Positions 16,511-25,515 of a stretch of 64,000 nucleotides of DNA are shown here, one piece after another. The notes beneath the pieces were generated by a model that made no database searches, was not told the DNA's origin, and worked only from the letters and a program-made list of their open reading frames with translations. Numbering within the stretch: position 1 is the first letter of the stretch; each line of letters opens with the position of its first letter. Origin of the DNA: Agathobaculum butyriciproducens (GTDB lineage Bacteria > Bacillota > Clostridia > Oscillospirales > Butyricicoccaceae); the NCBI GenBank assembly GCA_003096535.1, contig QEKJ01000002.1:62001-126000 (forward strand), written 5' to 3'. A program made the position numbers and the translations under genes.

Positions 16511-16682
16511 AAGGAGGGCCGCTGCGAGAATGGTGAGGGGGTGAAGCACGGCTGTGTGTAACTGCCGACAGGGAGTTATACATCAACCGTGCAGGGGGAG
16601 AGGAAAGACGCCTGCGGCTGGAACTCGTTCCTCGCCCCCTGACTCTCTATATCATGTAGAAAAAGTGAAAAGGAGCTGCAAT

Positions 16683-17075
16683 TTGAAAAAACTAAGAAGT
16701 TACAGCAGTGTATGGAAAGTAGAACAGGTAATATACTCGTTCGGTGACGCAAAACTGCCGACACCTGTCACCGTGACCCAGTTGCTTTGGCTGGCGGTAA
16801 GCGGTGTGCTAGTGTTCGCGTTCCGTAAAGTGCCGCCGCTGGTGCTTATTCATAACCCACTGATTTTGTGCTGTATTCCGTTCGGTGTGACGTGGTTTAT
16901 GAGCAAAAAGACCTTTGACGGCAAGAAACCGTACAGTTTCATGCGCTCGGTGATTGCCTATGCGCTGCGCTCGAAAGTCACCTTTACTGGAAAGCCTGTC
17001 CGGCTGAAAAAGCACCGCGAGAACGCGGATATTACCGTAGTGAGGAGTGAGATTATCCGTGCCGTATCCGATTAA
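16683..17075 (+). CDS. TcpE family conjugal transfer membrane protein (Tn916 Orf17-like)
   Basis: 130 residues from a TTG at 16683, selected for the AAAAGGAG site 7 bp upstream and the family N-terminus KKLRSYSSVWKVEQVIYSFG. Two membrane helices (about 32-50 and 55-75) with a short loop, as in the TcpE/PrgI-like subunits of Gram-positive transfer channels. Its 3' end overlaps the ATPase gene. The 170 bp between it and ardA have no convincing gene. Confidence 0.8.
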   Translation: MKKLRSYSSVWKVEQVIYSFGDAKLPTPVTVTQLLWLAVSGVLVFAFRKVPPLVLIHNPLILCCIPFGVTWFMSKKTFDGKKPYSFMRSVIAYALRSKVTFTGKPVRLKKHRENADITVVRSEIIRAVSD

Positions 17076-19509
17076 ATATATCGAAAATAACCTTGTGTGG
17101 AACATTGAGGGCGAGTGCTTCGCGTACTATGAACTGATTCCGTTCAACTACTCGTTCCTGTCGCTGGAACAGAAAGACGCAGTACATGACGCTTTCCGAC
17201 AACTTATCGCGCAGAATCGTGACGGCAAGATTCACGCTTTGCAGATTAGCACAGAAAGCAGTATCCGCGCCGCACAGGAGCGTTCCAAGAAAAGCGTGAC
17301 CGGACGGCTGAAAGAGATCGCTTGCGCTGAGATTGACGAGCAGACGGAAAATCTCGTTGCTTCGCTCGGTGATACACAGGTCGATTACCGCTTTTTTCTC
17401 GGCTTTAAGCTGGTCGTGACGGATAAAGAACTCTCTGTCAAGGAAATGGGAAAGACCGCAAAGAACCTGCTGCATGACGCGGCAAATGCTATTGGTCATT
17501 CGTTCATGGGTGATTTTGTTTCCATGCCAAATGATGAAATTCGTCGGTATATTCGCATGGAAAAGTTGATGGAAAATAAGCTGTCGCGTCGTTTTAAGGT
17601 GCGTCGGCTAAATAAGAATGATTTCGGCTATCTGTTGGAGCATATCTACGGCAGGACCGGCACGGCCTATGAAGATTTTGAGTTTACGCTGCCGCTCAAA
17701 AAGCGTAAGCGTGATACGCTGGTTAAGCGGTACGATCTTATCAAGCCTGCCCGCTGTCTGATTGAGGAAAAACAGCGGTATTTGCACATGAAATCCGAGG
17801 ATTCGGAAAGCTACGTCGCGTACTTTACGATTTCCGATGTGGTCGGTGAACTGGATTTCCCATCCAGTGAGATTTTTTACTATCAGGAACAGCAGTTTGA
17901 TTTTGCCATTGATACCAGCATGAATGTTGAGATTATCACAAACAAAGCTGCTTTGCATACGGTTCGCAACAAGAAAAAGGAGCTGAAAGACCTCGGTAAC
18001 CATGCGTGGGAAAACAACTCGGAAACCACTAATCAGGTGGCGGAAGCCCTGGACAGCGTGGATGAGCTGGAAAGTGTCCTTGACCAGAGCAAGGAAAGTA
18101 TGTACAAGCTGTCTTATGTCGTTCGTGTTACCGCGCCCGATGTGGAAGAACTCAAACGCCGCTGTAACCAAGTGCGCGATTTCTACGATGATGCAAGCAT
18201 TAAGCTGGTGCGGCCTATCGGTGATATGATGGGGCTGCATAACGAGTTTATCCCGTCCAGTAAGCGGTATATGAACGACTATGTGCAGTATGTCACCAGC
18301 GATTTTCTCGCCGGACTGGGCTTCGGTGCAACGCAAATGCTCGGTGAGCGTGACGGTATCTATCTCGGCTACAATGTCGATACAGACCAGAATGTGTATG
18401 TGCAGCCTGCAAGAGCGGCACAGGGCGTTAAGGGTCCTGTTACCAATGCGCTGTCCGGTGCGTTCCTCGGCTCTCTGGGCGGCGGTAAATCGCTGTCGTT
18501 CAACCTGCTTACTTACTACGCTGTTCTGAACGGCGCACAGGCTCTTATCCTTGACCCGAAATCTGAACGCGGTCTTTGGAAAGAGAAGCTGCCGGAGATC
18601 GCGGACGAGATCAACATTGTAAATCTGACCTCGGACGAGGAAAACAAGGGTATGCTTGACCCGTATATCATCATGCGGAAAACTAAGGATGCAGAAAGCC
18701 TTGCGCTGGATGTGCTCACTTTCCTTACGGGCATTTCCTCGCGTGACGGCAAGCTGTTTCCTGTCCTGCGACGGGCGGTTCGTGCCGTGACCAACAGCGA
18801 AATGCGCGGACTGCTCCGTGTCATTGATGCGCTGCGGGACGATGGCTCGGAAAACGCGCTTGCGATTGCCGATCATATCGAATCCTTTACGGACTATGAC
18901 TTTGCTCACCTGTTGTTCTCAAATGGCAAGGTGCAGCAGACTATCAGCCTTGAAAAGCAGCTTAACATCATTCAAGTTGCCGATCTGGTTCTGCCGGACA
19001 AGGACACCGCACCTGCGGACTATACCACCATCGAAATGCTGTCGATCTCTATGCTGATCGTCATTTCTACCTTTGCACTGGATTTCATTCATTCAGACCG
19101 CAGTATCTTCAAGATGGTTGGACTTGATGAAGCATGGGCGTTCCTCAATGTGGCACAGGGCAAAACGCTGGCAAACAAGCTGGTTCGTGCCGGTCGTTCG
19201 ATGAACGCTGCCGTTTACTTTGTCACTCAGAATGCCGGTGATGTGGCAGACGAGAATATCAAGAACAACATCGGCATGAAGTTTGCGTTCCGCTCTACGG
19301 ATATGAACGAGATCAAGAAAACGCTTGAATTTTTTGGTCTGGATTCTGAGGACGAAAATAACCAGAAACGGCTTCGCAATCTGGAAAACGGTCAGTGCCT
19401 TTTCCAAGATCTGTACGGTCGTGTCGGCGTGATCAAGTTCCATGTCATGTTCGATTATCTGTTCCATGCGTTTGATACTCGCCCGCCGGTTACAGGGAAT
19501 GAGGTGTAA
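17059..19509 (+). CDS. VirB4-like conjugation ATPase (Tn916 Orf16/ConE-like)
   Basis: About 816 residues. Walker A GSLGGGKSLSF lies near residue 475, with the Walker B-like FKMVGLDEAWAFL and the C-terminal motif TQNAGDVADENIKNNIGMKF, as in VirB4/TraC-type AAA ATPases that power type IV secretion. GTG 17059 is preferred: GAGGAG sits 11 bp before it, whereas the GTG at 17047 overlaps that site. The gene overlaps tcpE by 17 bp. Confidence 0.9.
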   Translation: MPYPIKYIENNLVWNIEGECFAYYELIPFNYSFLSLEQKDAVHDAFRQLIAQNRDGKIHALQISTESSIRAAQERSKKSVTGRLKEIACAEIDEQTENLVASLGDTQVDYRFFLGFKLVVTDKELSVKEMGKTAKNLLHDAANAIGHSFMGDFVSMPNDEIRRYIRMEKLMENKLSRRFKVRRLNKNDFGYLLEHIYGRTGTAYEDFEFTLPLKKRKRDTLVKRYDLIKPARCLIEEKQRYLHMKSEDSESYVAYFTISDVVGELDFPSSEIFYYQEQQFDFAIDTSMNVEIITNKAALHTVRNKKKELKDLGNHAWENNSETTNQVAEALDSVDELESVLDQSKESMYKLSYVVRVTAPDVEELKRRCNQVRDFYDDASIKLVRPIGDMMGLHNEFIPSSKRYMNDYVQYVTSDFLAGLGFGATQMLGERDGIYLGYNVDTDQNVYVQPARAAQGVKGPVTNALSGAFLGSLGGGKSLSFNLLTYYAVLNGAQALILDPKSERGLWKEKLPEIADEINIVNLTSDEENKGMLDPYIIMRKTKDAESLALDVLTFLTGISSRDGKLFPVLRRAVRAVTNSEMRGLLRVIDALRDDGSENALAIADHIESFTDYDFAHLLFSNGKVQQTISLEKQLNIIQVADLVLPDKDTAPADYTTIEMLSISMLIVISTFALDFIHSDRSIFKMVGLDEAWAFLNVAQGKTLANKLVRAGRSMNAAVYFVTQNAGDVADENIKNNIGMKFAFRSTDMNEIKKTLEFFGLDSEDENNQKRLRNLENGQCLFQDLYGRVGVIKFHVMFDYLFHAFDTRPPVTGNEV

Positions 19510-19512
19510 CGT

Positions 19513-21654
19513 GTGACAAATACTTCAAAAGTTCAGAAAATTGCCATTACAGCCTTTATCGCGGTTGTGATGGCTTTTCTTTTCCTCAATTTGTTCACCG
19601 TGCAGGCGTACGCCGCTGGACTGCTGGACGAAACCATTGATACGGCGCACGAGTTCAGCCGTTATCCGATTGATAACTACCAGCTTGATTTTTATGTTGA
19701 TTCCTCGTGGGATTGGCTGCCGTGGAACTGGCTGGATGGTATCGGAAAAACGGCGCAGTACGCAATTTACCTGTTTACGAACTTCTTGTGGACGCTGAAT
19801 TTGTACATTTCAAATGCAGTTGGTTATCTGATTCAGCAGGCGTATGACCTCGACTTCATCAGCAGTGCCGCAAGTACGATCGGCAAAAATATTCAGTTGA
19901 TTGCGGGTGTGTCGGCCAGCGGATTTGACAGCACGGGCCTGTTTCCCGGTATGATGGCGATTGTCACGCTACTGGTCGGCGTGTACTGCACCTATGTTGG
20001 ACTGGTCAAACGTGAAACGACAAAAGCGTTTCATGCGGCACTGAACTTTGTGGTCGTGTTCGTGGTGTCAGTTGGACTGATTGCCTACGCACCATCTGCA
20101 ATTACCGGTGTAAACGAGTTTTCGAGCGACATCAGCAACGGCATTGTCGATGTGAGCGCGAAAATCCTTGCGCCGGACACGGCAGGTGAGCACACCGGCG
20201 TTTCTGCGATTCGGGACTGTTTATTCGGTATCCAAGTCAAGCAGCCGTGGCTTATCATGCAGTTTGGCGATTCGGATGTGGAGAATATCGGAGAAGAACG
20301 GGTAAACAGCCTGCTCGGCACTTCGCCGGACGAGAATCGCGGCAAAGACAGGGAAGAAGTCGTGAAATCGGAACTGGAAGATTACGATAATGGCAATCTG
20401 ACCGTAACCGAGGTGACAAGCCGGTTCGGCCTGTCAGTGTTCTTCCTGATTTTTAACCTGATTGTGTCGGCGTTTGCGATTATGCTGACAGGCAGTATGC
20501 TGTTGTCGCAGATTTTGTTCATCATCAGTGCAATGTTCCTGCCGATTAGCTTGCTAATCAGCATGATTCCGGCGTTCTCCGGCACGAGCAGACGAGCAGT
20601 CATCTCACTATTTAACACAATCATGCTGAGAGTGGGAACAACACTGCTGACCACGTTTGTGCTGGTGCTGTCCTCGCTGGCGTACACGATTGCGAACGGA
20701 AAACCGTTTGTGGTGGTCGTGCTGCTGCAGGTGATCGTGTTCGCGGGCGTGTATATGGAGCGCGACAAACTGCTCGGCATGATTGGTCTGCGTGATGAGG
20801 GCACGGGGCGTGTCGGTCGAGCCATGACAAACCGGCCGCGCCGGACGATTTCGAGGGCGGTTCGCAAGGCACTGCCATTTGCGGCAGGAGTCGGAGTGGG
20901 AAAGCGTTCTGCACAGCGCCGTGCCGCGCAAAGAACCCAGAGGACGGCTTCGACCTCTGCTAACCGTGAAAGTGCAAGCCGTGAAACCGTTCAGCCGGAA
21001 AAGAAGAATCTCGGTCAGAGAGTAGGCGAAACGGCAGGCAAGATTGCAGATACGCCATCTCGTGTGCGGGATAAGGCAGTGGAAACCGTGCAAAAGGTTA
21101 AGGACGTACCGACCAATGCAGAGTACGCGGTTCACAGCAATATTGAATCTGCACGGAAAAGTGTACGGGAAACCATGCAGAAACGTCGAGAAGCGCGTGC
21201 TGCACAGATGGAATCTCGTAGAACTACCACTGCAAGTCGCCGGGAGCAGTTATCTCAGCGAAAAAGAGAACGCAATGAGGGTAATACGGAGAAGTCCAGA
21301 ACAGAAAGCACTCGTGTTGCACCAAAGGAGCGCCCAACTGTCCCCAAACAGCAGAAAACTGAACCGGAAAAGCCGTCTGCACCGCAGAATCGACCTCGGT
21401 CGGAACGGATTGAACCGACACCCAGACAGCGGGAAGATCGTCCGACGGTCAAGGATAAGCCGCAGACTACGGTTGCAGACCGCAAGCCGGACCGTCCGGC
21501 AGAACGTCCGATGGTGCCGGACAAGCCGAAAACACGATATACAATGCCAAAAGGACTGGACGAAGAAACCTTTGGTGCGGAGTTCAAACAGCGGAAAACC
21601 GGAAAAATCACGCGCAAACAGCGGCGCTCCGAAAGCCGAGGTGAGCGAAAATGA
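19513..21654 (+). CDS. VirB6/TrbL-like channel protein (CD3337/EF1877 family, Tn916 Orf15-like)
   Basis: 713 residues from GTG 19513 (GAGGTG upstream). A signal-like N-terminal helix (about 10-35) and several membrane helices up to about residue 420 are followed by a long basic, disordered C-terminal tail rich in R, K, E, T and P (about 430-713). The tail is probably cytoplasmic and may bind DNA or partners. Position and profile match Orf15 of Tn916. It overlaps the next gene by four bases. Confidence 0.82.
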   Translation: MTNTSKVQKIAITAFIAVVMAFLFLNLFTVQAYAAGLLDETIDTAHEFSRYPIDNYQLDFYVDSSWDWLPWNWLDGIGKTAQYAIYLFTNFLWTLNLYISNAVGYLIQQAYDLDFISSAASTIGKNIQLIAGVSASGFDSTGLFPGMMAIVTLLVGVYCTYVGLVKRETTKAFHAALNFVVVFVVSVGLIAYAPSAITGVNEFSSDISNGIVDVSAKILAPDTAGEHTGVSAIRDCLFGIQVKQPWLIMQFGDSDVENIGEERVNSLLGTSPDENRGKDREEVVKSELEDYDNGNLTVTEVTSRFGLSVFFLIFNLIVSAFAIMLTGSMLLSQILFIISAMFLPISLLISMIPAFSGTSRRAVISLFNTIMLRVGTTLLTTFVLVLSSLAYTIANGKPFVVVVLLQVIVFAGVYMERDKLLGMIGLRDEGTGRVGRAMTNRPRRTISRAVRKALPFAAGVGVGKRSAQRRAAQRTQRTASTSANRESASRETVQPEKKNLGQRVGETAGKIADTPSRVRDKAVETVQKVKDVPTNAEYAVHSNIESARKSVRETMQKRREARAAQMESRRTTTASRREQLSQRKRERNEGNTEKSRTESTRVAPKERPTVPKQQKTEPEKPSAPQNRPRSERIEPTPRQREDRPTVKDKPQTTVADRKPDRPAERPMVPDKPKTRYTMPKGLDEETFGAEFKQRKTGKITRKQRRSESRGERK

Positions 21655-22691
21655 TGAAAAAGGCGGCAATGGCAGGTGCCCTGGGCTTCGGACTGCTGAT
21701 TGCTTTACTTCTGTCGATGTTTCTGATTATTGCTTCGGATGATGAGAGCGGCGGAAGCGGTTCGGGTTTGTACATCGGCGTGAATCTCTCCGCGGAAGTG
21801 CTCGCGCATCAACCCATGGTTGAGAAGTACGCACGCCAGAACGGTATCAGCGATTATGTTTATGTCCTGCTTGCCATCATTCAGGTGGAAAGCGAGGGCA
21901 AATTGGAGGACGTTATGCAGTCCTCGGAATCTGCCGGATTGCCGGTGAATACGCTCGGCACAGAGGACAGTATCAAGCAGGGCTGCAAGTATTTCTCGGA
22001 ACTGGTCGCAAAGGCGGACAAGCTCGGTTGTGATATGGACGCCATCATTCAAGCGTACAATTACGGCAGTGGCTTTCTGGATTTCGTTGCACGAAACGGC
22101 AAACGGTACACCTTTGAACTGGCACAGGAGTTTTCCCGACAGCACTCCGGCGGCGTGAAGGTCACCTATAAAAACGAGATTTCCACGCCGATCAACGGCG
22201 GCTGGCGGTATAACTACGGCAATATGTTCTATGTCAAGCTGGTAAAGCAGTTTTTGACGCAGAGGGGCGGTGATGCGCTGGGAAGTGATGTACAAAACCG
22301 TATCGTAGAGATTGCACGGAATTCTGGCAGTTACGGCATACCGGCAACGAGCGGCTTGTGCGAAACATGGGTAGAAGCCGTTTACCGCAAGGCTGGTGTG
22401 TCGATCAACAACATCTGCTGTGCGGGTAAGAACCGCTCTCTCTATGCGGTGAGCAAGTCTAGCGCCGATATTCCTCTCGGCGCGATGGTTTACAATGACC
22501 CGGCGGTTTATCCTTCCAGAACGACAGACAGCTATTGCGGCTTGAACGCCGGTCATGTCGGCATTTACATTGGCAAGGGCCAGATCGCGTCCAACATCGG
22601 CGGCGTGGCTTTCGATACCATTGAAAGCTGGACGGCCTACTATGGTTTCGGCGGCTGGGGCTGGGGCGGCGCTGTGGTTGCACAAAAATAA
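21651..22691 (+). CDS. CwlT-like cell wall hydrolase: lysozyme-like plus NlpC/P60 domain (Tn916 Orf14-like)
   Basis: 346 residues. A membrane anchor (about 8-28), then a lysozyme-like domain with the likely catalytic Glu80 in AIIQVESEGK, then a C40 (NlpC/P60) domain with Cys237 in SGLCETWVEAVY and His302 in NAGHVGIYIG. Such bifunctional muramidase/peptidases open peptidoglycan for the transfer channel (CwlT of ICEBs1). Start ATGATG overlaps the upstream stop. Confidence 0.87.
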   Translation: MMKKAAMAGALGFGLLIALLLSMFLIIASDDESGGSGSGLYIGVNLSAEVLAHQPMVEKYARQNGISDYVYVLLAIIQVESEGKLEDVMQSSESAGLPVNTLGTEDSIKQGCKYFSELVAKADKLGCDMDAIIQAYNYGSGFLDFVARNGKRYTFELAQEFSRQHSGGVKVTYKNEISTPINGGWRYNYGNMFYVKLVKQFLTQRGGDALGSDVQNRIVEIARNSGSYGIPATSGLCETWVEAVYRKAGVSINNICCAGKNRSLYAVSKSSADIPLGAMVYNDPAVYPSRTTDSYCGLNAGHVGIYIGKGQIASNIGGVAFDTIESWTAYYGFGGWGWGGAVVAQK

Positions 22692-22709
22692 GACAAAGGA
22701 GAACGAATT

Positions 22710-23615
22710 ATGTTTCAGAAAAAGAAAGAAAAGCAGCAGAAACCAAAGAAACTGCGCGTTTACACGGTGAACAGCCGCAAACCTGCTGTAATTGCAATGT
22801 GGCTGCTGTTTGTCTGCGGATTTGTGTTTGCAGTGTATAAGAACTTTACTGCGATTGATACACATACCGTTCACGAAAAGGAGATTGTTGAGCGCCGTGT
22901 GGAGGATACCAGCGGCGTAGAAGCGTTTGTACGGAACTTTGCGAAAACGTACTATTCATGGAGTAATAACAAGGATTCTGTGGCACAGCGTACCGATGCG
23001 CTGACCGGTTATCTGACTGAGGATTTGCAGCATTTGACGGCTGATACTGTGAAAAGTGACGTTGCGGTTTCTTCTTCCGTACAGGATGTGCAGATTTGGT
23101 CTGTGGAGCAGAACGGCGGTGAAAACGATTTTGCAGTCGTGTTCACAGTGGCGCAGATGATTTCGGACGGCAAGAAAAAAGACACTGTATCCAGCGTGTA
23201 CAAAACAGCCGTCCACAAGGATGATAATGGAGATATGGTCATTACGCAAGCACCGACGATCACCGGTAAGCCTGCAAAATCTGCATATACGCCAAAAGCC
23301 GCAGAACCCGATGGAACGGTTTCTGCGGCTGAGAGCGAAGATATTGCGGATTTTCTGACCACTTTTTTCACACTGTATCCAACGGCGACAGAAAAAGAGC
23401 TGTCTTACTACGTCAGCGGGGATTCCATGCCGCCGGTAAAGTGCGCGGACTATACGTTCAGCCAGCTTAAAAGCACGGTGCTGAATAAGAACGGCGATAC
23501 CGTAACGGCAACTGTGGCGGTGGAATATCTGGACAGCGTTACGAAAATGACGCAGATTTCACAGTTTGAGCTTGCGCTGAAACTGGTGGATGGAAATTGG
23601 AAAATCGTCGGGTGA
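22710..23615 (+). CDS. TcpC family conjugal transfer protein (Tn916 Orf13/ConG-region)
   Basis: 301 residues: basic cytoplasmic N-terminus, one membrane helix (about 27-45), then two VirB8/NTF2-like domains outside the membrane (about 70-165 and 210-300). TcpC of pCW3 and Orf13 of Tn916 have this layout and are structural parts of the transfer channel. Ribosome binding site AAAGGAG. A decayed copy of its 3' 220 bp lies at 25213-25432. Confidence 0.85.
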   Translation: MFQKKKEKQQKPKKLRVYTVNSRKPAVIAMWLLFVCGFVFAVYKNFTAIDTHTVHEKEIVERRVEDTSGVEAFVRNFAKTYYSWSNNKDSVAQRTDALTGYLTEDLQHLTADTVKSDVAVSSSVQDVQIWSVEQNGGENDFAVVFTVAQMISDGKKKDTVSSVYKTAVHKDDNGDMVITQAPTITGKPAKSAYTPKAAEPDGTVSAAESEDIADFLTTFFTLYPTATEKELSYYVSGDSMPPVKCADYTFSQLKSTVLNKNGDTVTATVAVEYLDSVTKMTQISQFELALKLVDGNWKIVG

Positions 23616-23681
23616 TGTATGCGTTTGTACGGGGAAAAGTAGCAAGTAACGAAGTGTGAAAATCGAATACCGAAGAGGAAA

Positions 23682-23725
23682 AAGGCTCGTCGCAGAATGT
23701 TTCGATTCTGAGACGAGCCTTCTAT
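23682..23725 (+). terminator. Terminator of the ICE transfer operon
   Basis: Ten-base-pair stem AAGGCTCGTC (23682-23691)/GACGAGCCTT (23712-23721) with inner CAGAAT/ATTCTG, then TCTATTCT. Confidence 0.8.
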
Positions 23726-23750
23726 TCTCGCGGTGGCGAGCGCAGAAATT

Positions 23751-24899
23751 TTATGATTCACTTGATATTTTTATACATGGATACTTAGTTTCTTGCGTTT
23801 GTGTATTTGTTTCACACCAAACCAGATAATCTTCATCAAAAGGATATAATACATAATCAATTAACCCAGAAACATTTTCGGACAAATCCAATACTTTATT
23901 GGTTGTTATATCCCACACATAAAGTGCATTTCCAGTAATCGGACGCCATGTTATAAAATCGTTTGAAGATTGCAGTTCAGCAAATTCTAAGGTGCTGTCA
24001 ATATTGTTTGGATATAATTTCGTGGTGGCGTCTATCTGTTTTGACCATTTCTTATGAGCAAAGTCATAACAGTATAATGATTCTGATTTTTGCGGCTGCC
24101 ACTCCGAAACGCCTACGATAAAAGAGTTTGTGATGCATATTTCCTGCAACGGTTCGGGCGGCTCGATACACATACGTTTATGTTTTTCTATGTCATATGT
24201 CCAAAGGGAACTGCCATTAGAATCATATTTTAGATAAACAACATTTTTGTCATTCACAGACGGTGAACCAAAAGTGGTTTGCATGGAATCTGCTGTATCT
24301 GCAATTTCCAATTTATGATTGTTCAAATCATAAATTTTTATTGCAGGGTAAATACCATCTTCATTAGCTGTATAGCTGGCGTAAACAACAAAGCTGCCAT
24401 TTACCGAAAGCGACCACGGGTGCGGGTCAAAATTCCGTGTTTTAGGGAAGAAATCGTTTTCGCCATCTACTAATATGATTTCTCCTGTACGCAGGTCAGC
24501 CGCGTATACAGCCCAATTTTCACCAATAGAACTTCCTACACGCAGTTCGGCGTCTTGGCTCTCGGACCAGACAAACCAATTATCCTTATAATCAAAGGTT
24601 GTCATGGTGCCGTTTGTTTGCGTGTCCAATTTAATAAGTTCCTGTTGCTCTTGGGTATTTAAGTCAACCGACCTGATATAGTTATCAGCGTAATTTTTAT
24701 ATAATATCTCATGGTCGGATTTGTGACCGATATAAATGCTTTTTTCAAAATCAATATAATCTGATAAGATTACTGCGGTTTCGGTGTATGGTTCAATGGA
24801 AGCAGGTAAACTTTTGGTTTCGCGCTCTTGATAAAAATACAGACTGAATATAGTTACTACAGCTAATAGAATACATGAAATGGAAAGGTTCTTTTTCAT
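23751..24899 (-). CDS. Secreted or membrane-anchored beta-propeller-like protein (ICE cargo 1)
   Basis: 382 residues. An N-terminal membrane helix/signal (about 5-23) is followed by repeated blade-like units, each a short strand plus turn with W or Y (DYKDNWFVWSESQDAELRVG, SLSVNGSFVVYASYTA, NDKNVVYLKYDSNGSSLWTYDI), resembling TolB/WD-like propellers. No enzyme motif. Lower GC than the transfer genes. The 3' end faces tcpC; a decayed agrC end lies upstream, so it occupies the same place relative to tcpC and agrC as cargo 2. Function unknown. Confidence 0.55.
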   Translation of the reverse strand: MKKNLSISCILLAVVTIFSLYFYQERETKSLPASIEPYTETAVILSDYIDFEKSIYIGHKSDHEILYKNYADNYIRSVDLNTQEQQELIKLDTQTNGTMTTFDYKDNWFVWSESQDAELRVGSSIGENWAVYAADLRTGEIILVDGENDFFPKTRNFDPHPWSLSVNGSFVVYASYTANEDGIYPAIKIYDLNNHKLEIADTADSMQTTFGSPSVNDKNVVYLKYDSNGSSLWTYDIEKHKRMCIEPPEPLQEICITNSFIVGVSEWQPQKSESLYCYDFAHKKWSKQIDATTKLYPNNIDSTLEFAELQSSNDFITWRPITGNALYVWDITTNKVLDLSENVSGLIDYVLYPFDEDYLVWCETNTQTQETKYPCIKISSES

Positions 24900-25044
24900 T
24901 ACTTTTCTCCTGCAATAGCCATTATAATTTAACTCAAATATAGCTGGTAAGACTATAAAATGCTTTACAGTTATTGTGAAAGATAATCGAGTATGTAAAT
25001 TGTTTATTTCATATTTGCATTATACCATTAAAAGTGGAATTTGT

Positions 25045-25165
25045 ACTGAAAATGCAGAGTTCAGTATGATTTTTGCAGTAAAATGCACAGATGACGAATG
25101 GCGTTTTGGAAAGCTGTTGTCTGTTGTTTTACATTTTTAAAATAATCGCTACGGTATATTGATTA
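25045..25165 (-). pseudogene. Decayed 3' end of an agrC-type gene plus downstream sequence
   Basis: The stretch TTTAAAATAATCGCTACGG matches the 3' end of intact agrC (27694 onward, TTCAAAATAATCTCTACGG). The next bases on both sides also align (GCAGAGTT, TGCAGTAAAATG). In the minus frame it reads YTVAIIL before a stop, against YTVEIILNL in agrC. No frame longer than this remains. Confidence 0.6.
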
Positions 25166-25212
25166 TTATTCGTTGCGTGTTATGGATTTCTTGATTATCT
25201 TTTTCATATTAT

Positions 25213-25432
25213 AGCCGACGGCAACCTAAAGGACTATCTTACTATGTTAGCAATGATTCCATGCTTACATATATAGTCAGCCAGCTTAAAAGCATAGTGT
25301 TGAACAGGCATAGCGATACTGTAATGGTAACTGTGACAGTAGAATACTGGATACTGTTAAAAAATGATACAAATTTCGCAGTTTGAACTTGCGCTGAAAC
25401 TGGTGGAGGGGAATTGGAAGATTGGTGGATAA
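25213..25432 (+). pseudogene. Decayed duplicate of the 3' end of tcpC
   Basis: It aligns with 23395-23615 along its length. Shared blocks include CAGCCAGCTTAAAAGCA, GAACTTGCGCTGAAACTGGT and GGGAATTGGAA versus GGAAATTGGAA. Frameshifts and stops abolish the frame. It is followed by its own terminator at 25457-25488, as tcpC is. It marks a recombination scar between two versions of the cargo region. Confidence 0.8.
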
Positions 25433-25456
25433 GCATTTCAATGCAAAAAACAATAA

Positions 25457-25488
25457 AACAGAGGGTAGTAAAACACCCTCCGTTTTTT
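25457..25488 (+). terminator. Terminator after the tcpC remnant
   Basis: Stem GAGGGT (25461-25466)/ACCCTC (25475-25480), extended by AAC/GTT across one mismatch, then GTTTTTT. Confidence 0.65.
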
Positions 25489-25515
25489 CGTTTGATTCAT
25501 CAATATTTTGCTAGG

